From Daucus carota subsp. sativus (taxonomy: Eukaryota; Streptophyta; Magnoliopsida; Apiales; Apiaceae), in contig NC_030381.2 of NCBI RefSeq assembly GCF_001625215.2, forward strand, positions 1,451,131 through 1,515,130: a stretch of DNA of 64,000 nt. The letters run 5' to 3'. Every line of letters starts with the position of its first letter. The first letter of the stretch is position 1. The notes under the pieces were generated by a model. That model was not told the DNA's origin. It saw nothing but the letters and a program-made list of their open reading frames with translations, and made no database searches. This document shows, piece after piece, positions 24,401-36,600 of this stretch. Both the position numbers and the translations under genes were made by a program.

Positions 24401-25253
24401 TTTTCTTCTTGCTTAGAGTGCGTGTATTGTGTGTGTATACAACAACTATATGTATGTAAAGGAACAAGGAAGAGGGAAGGGAGAGTTGGGCCGGAAGGCT
24501 TAGTTCTTAGGAGTGTCATTAAGTTGGGCTTTGTGGCTTGGGCCATCCAAGCCCTTCCAAATTTTATATTTTCTGTTTGTTTTGAATTGTATTTATTTTG
24601 TATTTTCGTGAACTTCACTGACATGTTGCAATAAGGCATTAGGACCGTTGATCTGTGAAGAATAACTACGATTAACTCACTAATCACGATTAACTCGGAA
24701 AATAACACTGAATAATACTTTTCTGATAATTTTAGCTTATATGTCTTGTAATTGAATATCTGTACCAATATTTTTAAATCCGAATAGCCCAGAACGGAGG
24801 ATAAATTCATGATTTGGACTATTCAATGAAGCTCGAGAATAAGAATTTTAATTTAAAAATATTACACGAATTAACTACGACATGGAAACAATATTTTCAG
24901 TTTGAAGTATCACCAATTAAAAGCTAATATTTTTTTATCAAAAATATCACCGTCCATATTTATCTTGCATGTCCACGATTTTAACACCGTCTGAGATCCA
25001 TCTCCTGATTAGAATGACATTTTAATTTCAGTTTGAAATAACAGGAAACAAACAACACATACCTTGCCTCGAGAAAAATAGATACAGATTACAAAATGAG
25101 AGGGCAGTAGTGAATTAAATCTGGGAAAAAAGAGATTTTTTTTTCTTCTTCAAAATAAAAAACCAACTAAGCAAATTACAGATTTTAACTACTGGCTTGA
25201 TTCTGCAATAAACTAATAATTACTCTCCTAGCTACATCTTTAACACCACCACA
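24401..25253. other. Intergenic space between the TTC4 promoter and the RIN13-like 3' end
   Basis: The stretch just above 24400 is the TTC4 leader and promoter (minus strand); no clear TATA box. A GGGCC / GGGCTT / GGGCCA cluster at 24488-24545 resembles plant site II elements, common near housekeeping genes. The remainder is AT-rich without a frame. Confidence 0.45.
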
Positions 25254-28149
25254 TTACAATCCAAAGAAAAAGCTAGAATCTGATATATCTGGTTCTGGAG
25301 AATGTACTGGTTTATCACTACTACCTAAGTTCCAACTATCATACTGAAAGTTTAGCGCATCAAGATTTGGGCTTCCACCAAAAAGGTCATCCTGTTGTTC
25401 AGTACGCGGCAAGGCCTCATGCTCAGTTACTAAACCTATATCTTGATGTTGGGGTGTAGGTTCTTGGTTGCTCTCAGAAGTTAAATTGATGCAACTCAAG
25501 TCGATGTCTTCTTCAGTCGAACCCAGAAAGCTATGGTCCTGATTCAAATTAATATTCTGATACTCGTTTGGAGCAGCATTAAGCTGACCATATATCAGTG
25601 GTTCGGAAGGCATTCTGTTTGTGTAGCTGTTATCGACAATTGGTTGGAGAGACAATTGGGATTGAGGAGGCCTTAAAAAGGTGTTGCCATAATGATATGC
25701 CTGAGTTGGGACTTGGTGTTCAGTGACTGAACTCACAAAGAAATTGGCCGTGCTCGATGGGGGAGAGACCATAGGCTGAGAAGGCATCATGTTCATATGG
25801 TTATTCATCACATTTGGTGTGGAGGATAGCTGGGGTTGGTAAGGCAAGGAATTTGAAAAGTTTGCATGAATATTTGGTTGTGGGGGAAGTTGATAAGTGT
25901 TCAACTCCGGACCCAACTGGGGAAATAAAGGTTGCCATCTCATGGAATTGTTGTGAACTGGTATTGGCATTTGAGGAGGTATGCTCATATATTGGGCTCT
26001 ATATGTTTGGTTAGATAAACAATACCTTCTGTTGGACAATAGAGGACCCCCGCCGGTTCTTTTAAACACTGAGGGAGGAGATTTAACTTGAAGGGCTGCA
26101 TTACCGGCAGTATGTCTTCGATCCCTTTGAAGAAGATCGTTATCTGTACTGCGCAGGTGCTGCAACACCAAGTTCGGCCGAAATCTGTTTCTAGGCACCT
26201 GTCCAGAATGATCAAATCCCGGTGCAAAATTAGTTGACCATGAACATGCACGAATTGTTGCTGGTCCGGGGACCTGACCGGAGGGTACATAGGTGGGTTC
26301 AAATGAAACTGATACCGGACCTTGACTGATTGGGATCATCTCAGCTGACAGAGAAGTGTAAACTCTAGGAACTGATACAGCAGCTTGGTGTCTGTTCTTT
26401 AATGACTTCCTCTCATTTTTCCAATATTCTTCTTTATCGGTGGCATGGCAATGATTTCCATCCCAATGGAGACATGGAGCCAGCAAGTCACAGACATAAC
26501 AGTGACACTGAAATAGGAAAAAAGGATCATGACTGTTAACTGCTGCCAATATCAGTATATTTTAAGTGTAAATCATTCTCAAATCCAGATCAGAAAGAAA
26601 TTCCTAACCTGGCCGCAGTGTGTTTCATGTGCAGTGGAAGTGAACTGATACTTAGCACAGAGATGTCGTGGGTGGGGATAGTCTCTACAAGCCACCTGTA
26701 GATCACGAAAGAGAAAAGAAAGTCAAAAATTAGAATCACACGCCATTAGTATAGACAACCATTAGTAAAAGCAGAATTACTATTATGAAACCATATCGGA
26801 AGCAAGTGTCATCATACATATATTATTTACATCAGAATTTAAATCATCCTACAGGACTCGGCCAAATAGGCAAGAAAGTTTGAATTTACAACAATCTAAA
26901 GAGTAGGGGGGAGGGGGGGTGTTCTGGACTGGCTCCTTTTAATTAGCTGTATTGTCAAATAAAAAAAACACACATAAAAGAATACATATTACTTCAAACA
27001 GTTAATTAAGAAACATATTTATCAATACAATCGCAATACATCAATACTCTGCAGGGGTCATTGAGAACATTGAAAACTCAATATTGCAAATAGATATGTC
27101 TGTTCATACCCACTCAAGCATAGTGACTGTTTAGCAACTTTCTTGCTCCAGTCGAAGCTTGCATCCTTCAGATTATAAAAAATCTTATGCTGGAGCTACA
27201 ATGAACTTTGTCCATCGCTGCCAATAGCACAAGTGATACTAATTTACCCACCTTGTATAAAATACAAGCTGCAAATATATTAGAATTCATTGCACCAAAG
27301 AGCTCCTAAGGCTGACGTTTATTAGACTTCAATATCTCCACATTACACTGATAAAGCATTATCACATATAGAACAAGGACATCTAATTGGTGCATCTGAG
27401 AAAAACGACGTCTAAAACACTATGAAAAAAAATATATCATTCAACTCCAGCGGAGATTTTCTGTGACCAGCTAAAGCAAGATGTTAATAAATTGCTATTA
27501 ATACATCATGCAACATTTTCCACTTTCTCAAGTAGACTAAATTCTGTGAGCATCATTATAAAATTATATCCCTGCATCCAATCGAGCTTAAATATTTGGC
27601 ACACTTGAATTTAGAAAGCAGGCAAACAGCAACTTAAAGCAAGTACAGTTTATAAGCAAGCAGCATAATCAATAACAAGCAAAACCAGCACAAAAGCATA
27701 ACTACTTTGTCGAATCATACTAACACCACCACACACACACAAATATCACAATTAATGGTCAGCTTCCGATAATCCAATACCTGTCCCGTCTCAGCAACAA
27801 TTTGCAGCTCATCAGACTCATCCACCAGCTGATTATTCTCGACTGCTTCCGGCTTATCAGGATCGCCATCCAAAACCACGCAATCATCATCATCTTCCTC
27901 ATCATTCAAATCCTTCAAACCAGTATCAGAATTCTTCAACTTAGACTTAGGACTCACCACAACCTCACTCACTAAAACCACATCATCAGACTCATCAGAA
28001 TCCTCAGTGCTAGTCTGTCTATCAACCTCTTTAAGTAGCTCTTGTATCCAATCACAATCATCTTCTCCACTATCATCAAACACTACCTTCTCATCCAAGC
28101 CCACATCTTCATCTGAGCTCGCATCCAAAACTACATACTCTGGATCCAT
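25254..28149 (-). CDS. RIN13-like protein (RPM1-interacting protein 13 family)
   Basis: Three exons on the minus strand: 28149-27781, 26695-26609, 26507-25254. They join in frame to 569 residues. Exon 1 encodes a very acidic N-terminus starting MDPEYVVLDASSDEDVGLDE. Residues about 124-195 form a Cys/His-rich block (CRDYPHPRHLC, HETHCGQCHCYVCDLLAPC, HCHATDKEEYWKNERK) that looks like a metal-binding module and is the conserved core of the family. The rest is low-complexity, rich in Gln, Pro, Asn and Ser, and ends in an acidic PDISDSSFFFGL. Arabidopsis RIN13 binds the NB-LRR immune receptor RPM1 and enhances its response. The family name rests on my recall of the Cys/His core and should be checked. 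The protein is longer than Arabidopsis RIN13 by my memory. Confidence 0.72.
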
Positions 28150-28493
28150 CAAGAACCATAAAGATTGAATCTTTTCAACTGGGTCTCCAAGATTCTCAAC
28201 AAGAATCACATAAAAAAACCCCAAAATCAACTATACTCAAAAGGGTATCTAAATTTTAGCATAAACAAAAAAACCCATGTCCCCTTTAAGCAAACACGCA
28301 AATCTAAAAAGATTCAAGTAATCTACAACCATAAAACAACTGGAAAAAACTTAAAACAATCTACAACAACAATCTGATAGTTTGCATAAAGAAAGACATA
28401 AATACAAGAGAATTTAGAAGCATAGTTTGAAACGGAGAGTACTGTTAAGATAAAAAAGAAATTAAATATAAATAAATAAAAAATATTTGAGCA

Positions 28494-28647
28494 AACCCTA
28501 GTGAAGTAAAGAGGGGAGACTTGGGATTATGAAGAGGAGGAAAATCTGATAGAGGTAGTGAAAGGGTACGGGTAGGTGAGTCATGACTCGGAGGTGAGTT
28601 TTAGTGAGTGAGTTAAACACGTATGCTACACGCTTCCCCTTATATAA
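28494..28647 (-). promoter_or_regulatory. Promoter region of the RIN13-like gene
   Basis: A TATATAAG box on the minus strand at about 28639-28646 lies roughly 490 bp before the start codon. AAACCCTAG (28494 onward) reads as a telo-box on the plus strand. The long distance to the ATG suggests a 5' leader of several hundred bases, perhaps with an intron. Confidence 0.45.
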
Positions 28648-28833
28648 GTACAAAACACTGGGAGGTTTTTAAAATTTATTAACAATATTTTTTATTATTT
28701 ATCAAAAATACTTTGGGAAAGGTGGGGACGTGGGGTTAGTGATAGAGGATTGTGGATTCTCTCTATATTCAAAAAGAGAAAGAAAAAAGTCCATATACAG
28801 TACTCGGACTGCTGGGTTAAAACTTAAAATTTA

Positions 28834-29466
28834 GGACCCGTTTGATTAGGGTTAATTGAGAAAAGAAAAGGAAAAGGGAAAATTAATTTTAAAGTCCCTT
28901 AACTCTAGACACTTTTTTTTAGGTCCCTGAACTATAAATGTCAATTCATAAATAATTCAACTTTTGAATATTTTTTTTATCTGGGTCCTTCCGTTAAATC
29001 TGATTTGACGTCGTTAGTTCTTCTTGAATCAAAGATAATTTTGAAAGTGATTCCGGTATCCAAATTTGAAGCTTGAGTAATCAAATTACTCGTTTTTCAA
29101 TCTCCTGTCCGTCTATACCATCAAAATTTAGTTTGGTAATTTCCGAATTTTGAGTTGAATATTAATTTTCATTTTAATAGCTTTTATTCGAATTATAATG
29201 ATGTAGATTGATAGATCGTGTGATTATGAGCATGTTCATATAATTTCGTGATTTTTAATATTCAAATTAGCCTCGTCGGAAAATTCGAGTTCACTGGATT
29301 TGAGCTTTTCCGACCAAGTTCGCCGGAAAAACTTGTCATATCATTCTTCATTCCGTTTCCGGATTAAAACCAAACAGGTAAAACAATTCACAATCATTCT
29401 TTCCTTTTCTCCATATTTCCCTTTCGAGATTCCGTTCCGTTTCTCCGAAAGGAACCAAACGCCCCC
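28834..29466. mobile_element. Probable PIF/Harbinger-type MITE
   Basis: Left end GGACCCGTTTGATT and right end GAACCAAACGCCCCC form an imperfect inverted repeat. TTA flanks on both sides (28831-28833 and 29467-29469) fit the 3-bp target site of PIF/Harbinger elements. 633 bp, no transposase. The interior carries a recognisable 'TCCCTTAACTCTAGACAC'-type segment that could be a second insertion. Confidence 0.5.
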
Positions 29467-30392
29467 TTAAGTACTTGTTAGGGTTAAGTATCAAATTGGT
29501 ATCATTTAAAAAATTGATTAAAGTTTGATCAAATTCTTTATATTTTACAAAATTTTAAAAATATTAATATATATTATATATTATAAATAATATTTATTTG
29601 TCACGACGTTAAAGTTTGATAATATCCGAAACAGGTTTCATATTTTATTTTATATTATAAAATATTAAAACATTCTTTGGAGGTTTTAAAAAAAAAAAAA
29701 ACATTCTTTGGAGGTGACTTCGACAATTAAAATTTCGGATACATATACATTTTTGGATCTGATTAATAATTTTGTCTATGTTGAAATTAGGACAGAGATG
29801 ATAAATTTGAAAATTCAGTGACAGAAAAGTCAAAGAAAATATATGTACCTGATGCATGTGAATTGCTGGGTAATTGCCTTTGCCATTCATATATGTACCT
29901 CAACTCCTCAAGGCAAAAGCGAACTAAGTAAAAACAGACAAAGAAAAAAGAAAAGGCAAGTTCAAATAACCAAAAGAGGCTTGACAGGCCTCATTTCTTT
30001 CCCTACTAGTACATATTCAAATTTCAACCGATGCTTCTCTATTTTCGTAAAATATTTTTTTCTTTGATATATATATGCTGTGATCATCAAATATTTAAGA
30101 AAAAAATTCTAAGGCACACTTAGATTAGATGTCTGAATAATTTAATTTAAAAATCAAAATCACTTTTTGACATTTTCTAATCTGTAGGTTCAATTGTTCA
30201 CGTAATCTGCAAGCATAAAACAAGTGAAAAAACCTCAAAGCAATTCACAGCTACAAACTAATGTTGCACGAGCAAAGACAATAAGTACAATAGAACCTTG
30301 AAAGTACTTGCCATATTGACCAGGTAAAATTCAGAAGAAGAAAATAGAAATAGTTTTTTTTTTTCTTTGGGAGCTTAACATATTTTTCTTTA
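29467..30392. other. Intergenic sequence, no gene seen
   Basis: AT-rich. A short direct duplication ACATTCTTTGGAGGT occurs at 29670 and 29701 around an A14 tract, the kind of footprint left by a retroposed fragment. Nothing else supportable. Confidence 0.4.
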
Positions 30393-31283
30393 GGGAAATT
30401 CCATTTAGTACCACTGTACTTTTAGCTTTTCCGTTTGATATCACATGATTTTTGGAACTTCCGTGTGGCATACTGAACTATTGACTTTGTACTGTATATG
30501 CCCTTCTGTCAGACAAAACGTTAGTAGGCTGTTAAAAAAAATATTTTAGTTAAATTAAAAAATGAAAAAGACTAAAATAAAATGTAATACATATTTAAAC
30601 ATATAAATGAAAACAAAACAAGATTAAAATGAGTAAACAGAGGAAAAAAGAGGCAAAAGAAATTAGGGTTGGTGGTGGCGTGTTAAGTTAGAGGTTTGGA
30701 GGGTTGAGGTCTTGTCATGAATAAGTGGCGCTGGGATAGATGGGAGATGAACGGCAAGTGACGTTCTATCGGGATTTGGTGGTCAAAGATGGCGAGAGAA
30801 AGATCTGAGGGAGTGTGCTTGGTGGTGGTCGATTGTTTTGGGAGTTGATTTTGGTGGCTGAAGGGTGGCGGCGTTAGACAGTGATGCAGCTGAAGAAATG
30901 GAGTTGCGGAAGCTGAAGGAATAGAGTTGCGGAATTACAAGAGTAACAGAGAGGGATGATGTGGGTATTAAATGGGTGTATGTTCATATCTTTATGTATG
31001 TAATTAGTGTCCGTGTGGGTGTAAATCGAAGGTGGAGGCGTCGGATTTTAGTGGCGGAGGCAAGCTAGGGTTTAAAGAGATAAGAAATATCCTAATTTTC
31101 TTCACCTTTTCTTTTATCCTGTTTTTTTTTTTTTTGAATTTAACAGTGTAACTAACGTTTGTTTAACAGAATGCTATGTTAAGTAAAAAGTCAATAGTTC
31201 AGTAGTGCCACACGGAAGTCCAAAAAGTCACGTGGTATCAAACCAAAAAGCCAAAAGTACAATGGTACTAAATGGAATTTCCC
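30393..31283. mobile_element. MULE-like non-autonomous element, 891 bp
   Basis: Begins GGGAAATTCCATTTAGTACC and ends with the inverse GGTACTAAATGGAATTTCCC. The inverted repeats run on for over 150 bp (TACTTTTAGCTTTTCCGTTT opposite AAACCAAAAAGCCAAAAGTA). The flanking 9-mers TTTTCTTTA and TTTTATTTA match 8 of 9, as expected of a Mutator-like target duplication. The core at 30650-31080 is G-rich (GGTGGTGGCG) and differs in base composition from the arms, so it may be captured sequence. I see no intact frame in it. Confidence 0.8.
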
Positions 31284-31518
31284 TTTTATTTATAATACAC
31301 GATTTCAAAAATAAACCCAGTAAACTTAATATCTATTTATTTACATGTTGTAAATATTTTCTAGTCATTCAAAAGTTCCCGATCAATTCTTTAAAATATT
31401 TTATGAATTTATTAATTATATTCTAATTTAACTAAAAATTCAAAAAGATGTGAAAAATCCCACATAGGTCAATTGAATTCGAATCCCCATTTTTACCCAC
31501 GCAAGTCTCCCAGTTAAA

Positions 31519-31700
31519 TACTCCCTCCGTCCCTCTCAATTGTTTACATTGGAGGGGGACACGGAGACCAAAACAATGTATAAAAAAATGAGTAAAATTA
31601 GATGAAAAGTTGGTAAAGTGGTGGGACCTATCAATATTTAATAATAGATTTGAGATAGGGGAGGAAAGTAGTGGGTGTGATAGTAGTTTTTATTGTTAAA
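31519..31700. mobile_element. Left half of a Stowaway-type MITE
   Basis: Starts TACTCCCTCCGTCCCTCTCA, a clear Stowaway terminus, but no matching right end follows. The next MITE begins immediately at 31701, so the remnant is truncated or was interrupted. Confidence 0.6.
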
Positions 31701-31933
31701 TACTCCCTCTGTCCCATAATAAGAGTTACTTGGACTTTTTAAACGTAATTTGAGGTGTAAAAAAAACATGTCTCTACATATTTTTTTTAAAATTTTATTT
31801 TTTTGAATAAAAATATAAATGTTAAACTTTTATTCAGAAAAAGAAAATTTGAAAAATAAGAGATATGTTTTTTTTACACCTCAAATTACGTGAAAAAAGT
31901 CGAAGCGACTCTTATTATGGGACAGAGGGAGTA
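31701..31933. mobile_element. Stowaway-type MITE
   Basis: TACTCCCTCTGTCCCATAAT and ATTATGGGACAGAGGGAGTA form perfect ends, and the inverted repeat continues inward (AATTTGAGGTGTAAAAAAAA opposite TTTTTTTTACACCTCAAATT). 233 bp, non-coding. Confidence 0.93.
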
Positions 31934-32045
31934 TGAGATAGTAGGGGAAGTATTTTTTAGCTAGTAAATTTAGGCCGCTTTTCATCTCTCTCCATGGAGG
32001 ACCCCCAAGAGAAGCAGCTTGAGCCTTGAGCACATATTTATAAGT

Positions 32046-33647
32046 ATGTCCTCCAGGAGTGCCAACAGCCTCGACAAAGGTACCCTCTACGATAATATCA
32101 ATTTTGCTCCCTGTGTTTAATCTGTTAGTTCTTGATTTACAATTAATCACATTTTTCTTGGCCCTCGAAAGCTTCGATTTTTCATTAACGTAAATCTATA
32201 TAATGGGCTTATGCAAACCTTTTTTCTGTGATGGGTATTATCTTTAGTTTGTAACTAAGTTTTGTTTTGTTTTGTTTTAGTTAAGTTTGTAGTGACATTG
32301 TACTTTTAATTGCTCATATTAGAGTTTATTGTACTTCTGTCTGATTATTTGCTAGTGATGAATGTGACATTATGACATTATAGCATAATTTTAGGCAGAA
32401 GTTTCTGTGGAACTATTTAATCTACTTTATGCATTGCAATTCCGCAATTGTGATCAATCATGCGATATTTATAGTAGTGCTGTGTTGTAATGTGCAGTAA
32501 CTGCTGATGTTGCCGCGGTTGCAAAGCGCATGCACCTTAAGGTCTTGGGTCCGTTCATGATACCACCAAAGATTATGTGTATTAGATCGAGATTAGGCCC
32601 AGGCCCTAATGGTATGCAATTTGTTTTGATAAAATTATAACCTGTTACGTATTAAATGGTCTATCGTTGAACTTTAGAATATTTGTGGAACTCCGGGATG
32701 AGATTTGTGTGGTTAGAAAAGTGTATAATTTGGGGTCGTCAATTCGTCATTTGTAAAGCAAAACTTGTATAGTTGTGGTAAACGGTGTATTAGTCAAACA
32801 ATTCAAGGTGGTATAAACTTGTACGCATACTTACATGTGTAATCTTGGTTTGGTACTTGATCCTGAAATTGGTCGCTGCTATATAGATGTGGCTGACCTC
32901 ACCTTAAAATGTGATCATGGTAACCCTTAAAGCTTGATAAATCAATAGCAAAGTGGTCTATCGGTGCGTTATTTGATACTCCACTATGCAGGCATGTCTT
33001 CCCGTTTAAGATGTATCATCATTGATAGTTTCACCTGTTTTTTCCACATTTTTCACTGCTGGAGTAGGGAAAAGATAGCAATGTCAAAGTTTAAGAAACA
33101 TCTTCATCCAATTTAAAAGATCTCTACAAATGAACAAGGCGGATTGTTCTTGCAGTCTGTAATATTGCAATCTGTAACTTTATAAGCTTTGTAATGAATT
33201 AATTAATTTGCTGTTTAAGGTTAAACTCTTGGATCTTTGCTTTGACGTATGGATTGTGAATACTGAAATTAAGCGGTGCTTATAGGAGAAACGGGAAACT
33301 TGTGTTGCAGATCTTAGATTTCAAATTTTCTGTTACAAGACTAGCCACGTTAGAATAGCTTGAGGGTTGTAGTTTATATACATTACTTCCTGATCAGCAT
33401 TATGTTCTCGAACTTATGTTTTATGCTACACCTTTCAGGAAATAATCTTCATGGCTACTTTAAGTTATGTATTTACGAGAATCTCATTGAAGTCTTCAGC
33501 TCTACTGAGGTGGTTGAGCAGATCATTGCTGGTTCTAATGAATGCAATGTCAAGATTGAGGTTACAGTTGGTGTAAGAGGGGGGAGCAGTAAGCAGGGGC
33601 AAGTTGGTGAGAGCTTTCTTAGTCAGTTGCCTAAGGGCTCAGGTTGA
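32046..33647 (+). CDS. Small unrecognised three-exon gene, copy A (118 residues)
   Basis: Proposed exons: 32046-32079, 32498-32611, 33439-33647, all with GT-AG borders. They join in frame to 118 residues starting MSSRSANSLDKVTADVAAVA. The same exon sizes and phases (34 bp, then 114 versus 111 bp, then a final exon) recur in copy B, and both copies stay open across all three exons, which argues for a real gene. Shared protein blocks are MHLKVLGP, RLGPGP or RLAPGP, and EVFSSTEVVEQII. I do not recognise the family. There is no signal peptide, membrane segment or known motif. The exon-3 ends differ (copy A extends with a Gly/Ser-rich SKQGQVGESF tail). Either or both could be decayed ends of a larger gene. 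Confidence 0.5.
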
Positions 33648-34062
33648 AGTAATGTTTATTTATATAATTTACTAGCATTATAAATGCAATAGATTAATTT
33701 ACCTCATAACTACAATTTTGTAAGATTTAAATTGTTTCAAAAACTTCAGAATAGAGATTTATTGACTAACTACATGTTTTATAGGTGTCAACTGTCAAGT
33801 AATGATATTGAATAAAACAAATGTTATTTTGTTAAATTTATTTTCATGTTCGATTGAATATACATGAAAAATATACTTTAAATTTTTAGTTCACTACGAT
33901 AATATAATTTCTATTCATAATTATTTTCATCAAATTATATCAGTTCTTCTGAATACGCTACCAGTTAAATAATTTTGTACCCTAGTAATCTTACACCTTC
34001 ACCTCTCTCTCTCTCTCTCTCTGGAACCCAAAGAGAAGCAGCTTCAGCAGATAAAAATCAGA
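33648..34062. other. Spacer between the two small duplicated genes
   Basis: AT-rich spacer with a (TC)n run at 34001-34021 just before the copy B leader. That leader shares AAGAGAAGCAGCTT with the region above copy A at 32008. Confidence 0.5.
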
Positions 34063-35934
34063 ATGTCCTCAAGGAGATTGCAAATCCTCAACAAAGGTAC
34101 TCTCTTGAAGAATATTAGTTGTGCTTGTTGTGATTAATTTATTAGTTCTTTCTTATTATTTGTCGTTGACACCTATTTCAACATGACCATTAATTTATTT
34201 CTTGATTTTTTATAAATTCACATTCTTCTTTGGCTCTCGAAAGCTTCAATTTTTCGTTAACGTAAACCTGCATAATAGGTTTATGCAACAAAAAAAAAAT
34301 TGTGATGGGTATCATCTTTAGTTTGTAATTAAGTTACATTTGTTTTATTTGTAGTGGCATTGTACTTTTAGTTGCTCATGTTCGAGCTTTTGGTACTTTT
34401 ATGAGATTTTCAGCTAGTGAATGAACATGACACTAGCAGTCAGAGCATAATTCTTTACTAAAATTTCTGTGGAACTATTTAATCTACTTTATGCATCATA
34501 ATTCTGCAATTGTGGTCATGTGATATACATATTAGTGCTGTGTTGTGATGTGCAGTAACTGCTGATTTTGTCGCTGTTGCAAAGGGTATGCACCTCAAGG
34601 TCTTGGGTCCTGGCGGGATACTAAAAAAGGCTGTGAATATGACGAGATTAGCCCCAGGCCCTGATGGTATATAGCTTGTTTTGATAAATTTTTAACCTTT
34701 TTGTGCAGTTAAAAAAGTAAATGATCTGGGAATATAATTTGAAAAACAAAGCTTGTGTTGTTGTGGTAAACGTCGTGTGAATTTAACAAGTTAAGGTCCC
34801 AATTAGCTCTAAACTTGTATGCATACTTGCATGCTATGGTTGTGGATGACCCCACCTTAAAATGTGATCTCGTTAAGATACTGGATCCTGAAATTGGTCA
34901 CTGCTATATAGATGTGCCTGACCCCGCCTTAAAATGTGATCACAGTAACCCTTATGTTGTGTTTGGTTGGGGAGAATGGAATGGAATGGAATGGAATGAG
35001 TAAAAATACTTGAAACTAATAGAGATAGGAAGAAAGTTTTGAAAAAAATTTGAAGGAGTGCAAAATTGCTATGATGAGATTTGAGAAGAAATTGAGGATA
35101 GGAGAGAATGGAGCATTCCATCTCAAATAGAAGGTGTGATATCTAGCATATGATGCAAGGAATGGAATGGAGGAAGTAATGAAATTTCTTAAAAAATGTC
35201 CATAATATAGTTCATTTTTCATTCCATTCCTTCCTGTATCATTCATCCCAACCAAACACAACATTAAAGCTTGATAAATTAATAATGGCTGTATTATTTG
35301 ATACTGCATTATGCAGGCATGTCTTCCTGTTTGTTATTTATAATCGTTATTTATTAAAGCTATTTTTTCCACATGTTTCACTGCTAGGGTAGGCAAAGAT
35401 AGCAATGTCAAAGTTTAAAAGAAATCTTCATTCCACATTTTAAAATCTCTCTAAAGATGAAGGTGGATTGTTTTGCAGCATGTAATTCTACAATCTGTAA
35501 CTAATAGCTTTGTCATGGATTAATTAACTTGTTGTTTGAGGTTCCAATCTTGGCATCCTTTCTTTGGCATATGGATAGTGAATGCTGAAATTAAGCAGCG
35601 CTTATAGACTATAGGAGAAATTGGAAACTTGGTTTGCAGATCTTAGAATTCTAAATTTCTGTTACAAGACAAATTATGTTAAAAAAGCTGTGGGGTTGTA
35701 GTTTATATGTATTACTTGCTGATCACAATCATGTTCTAAAACCTATGTTTTATGTTTTGCCGTTCAGGAACCAACCTTGGTGGCAATTTTAAGTTTAAGT
35801 TACTACATATCTATGAGAATTTTGCTGAAGTCTTCAGCTCCACTGAGGTGGTTGAGCAGATCATTTCTGGTTTTAATAAATGGGATGTCGAGATTGAGAT
35901 TTATTTTGTTGTTGTAGGAGTATGGAGCGGTTAG
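34063..35934 (+). CDS. Small unrecognised three-exon gene, copy B (103 residues)
   Basis: Exons 34063-34096, 34556-34666, 35768-35934 join in frame to 103 residues (start MSSRRLQILNKVTADFVAVA, end VVVGVWSG). Introns 1 and 2 are clearly homologous to those of copy A, including intron-2 blocks GATCCTGAAATTGGTC and AAAGCTTGATAAAT. Intron 2 holds a 309-bp MITE absent from copy A. Exon 2 differs in the middle (GGILKKAVNMT versus FMIPPKIMCIRS). Exon 3 keeps the EVFSSTEVVEQII block, then reads into a hydrophobic end. The upstream sequence is in frame for 14 more codons without an ATG (EPKEKQLQQIKIR), hinting that an ancestral protein may have begun further up. Function unknown. Confidence 0.48.
34955..35263. 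mobile_element. PIF/Harbinger-type MITE in intron 2 of copy B
   Basis: TGTTGTGTTTGGTTGGG and its perfect inverse CCCAACCAAACACAACA bound 309 bp, with TTA on both sides (34952-34954, 35264-35266). The matching place in copy A reads ACCCTTAAAGCTTG near 32930 with a single TTA, so it is an empty site. Inside are GGAATGGAATGGAATG repeats. Confidence 0.95.
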
Positions 35935-36600
35935 CAGGGCCAAGTTGGTGTGAGCTCTGGCCGAAGTCGGTGGCCTCAGGCGACGTTAAGTAATGTTTAT
36001 ATATACAATGTATTTTTTTTTTTTGGTTTGCAGGTATATTATAGTGTTGCTTAAGGCTCTGAAGAGCAATTTTTAGTATATTAGTTTTCGTATTACTTGG
36101 ATAAAGCAAGTGTTTTATACTTTCCTTTTTGAACAGTGTCACATATTGCTCAGAATTGGACATATTGAATGACCTTTTTTTTTTTACAATGCAGGCTTAT
36201 ATGCCTTACAAATTAGTATCTGTTCTAATAAATCTCGGGGTGAGCCAGAGTCTAACCCGTATGTCCGGGACAACAGAGGATAAACCCGGACAACAGAGGA
36301 TAAACCCACCAGTGGACTTTGATAAATTGATTAATGAAGTATGGAGTAACATGATAGTATGTCACTGGAGGTACTTGGTTGAAAACGAAAAATTAAGTCC
36401 GATAGCATATCCGATCTAAAAAGAAAAATTCGATATAGCTATATATATTATATAATGGATATGGAGTTTTTAAAGTTCATTCTAGAAGCTTTAATGAAAG
36501 TGTAACCTTATGCATATAATTCATCAGCATGTCCTTTGGTGCTCTTAGCCCGAGTCTCCTGAGTTTTTCTTAAAATCACACTCTCACAGTCTGAGTCCAC
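35935..36600. other. Intergenic sequence between the small gene pair and the YUCCA array
   Basis: No gene supported. A 21-bp unit (CCGGACAACAGAGGATAAAC) is repeated in tandem at 36266-36308. Confidence 0.45.

Noticed and set aside
31881-32150. Minus-strand frame with PGGHTYKYVLKAQAASLGG
   Set aside because: It overlaps the MITE end and lies antisense to the leader and exon 1 of small gene A; the homologous place in copy B does not keep it open.
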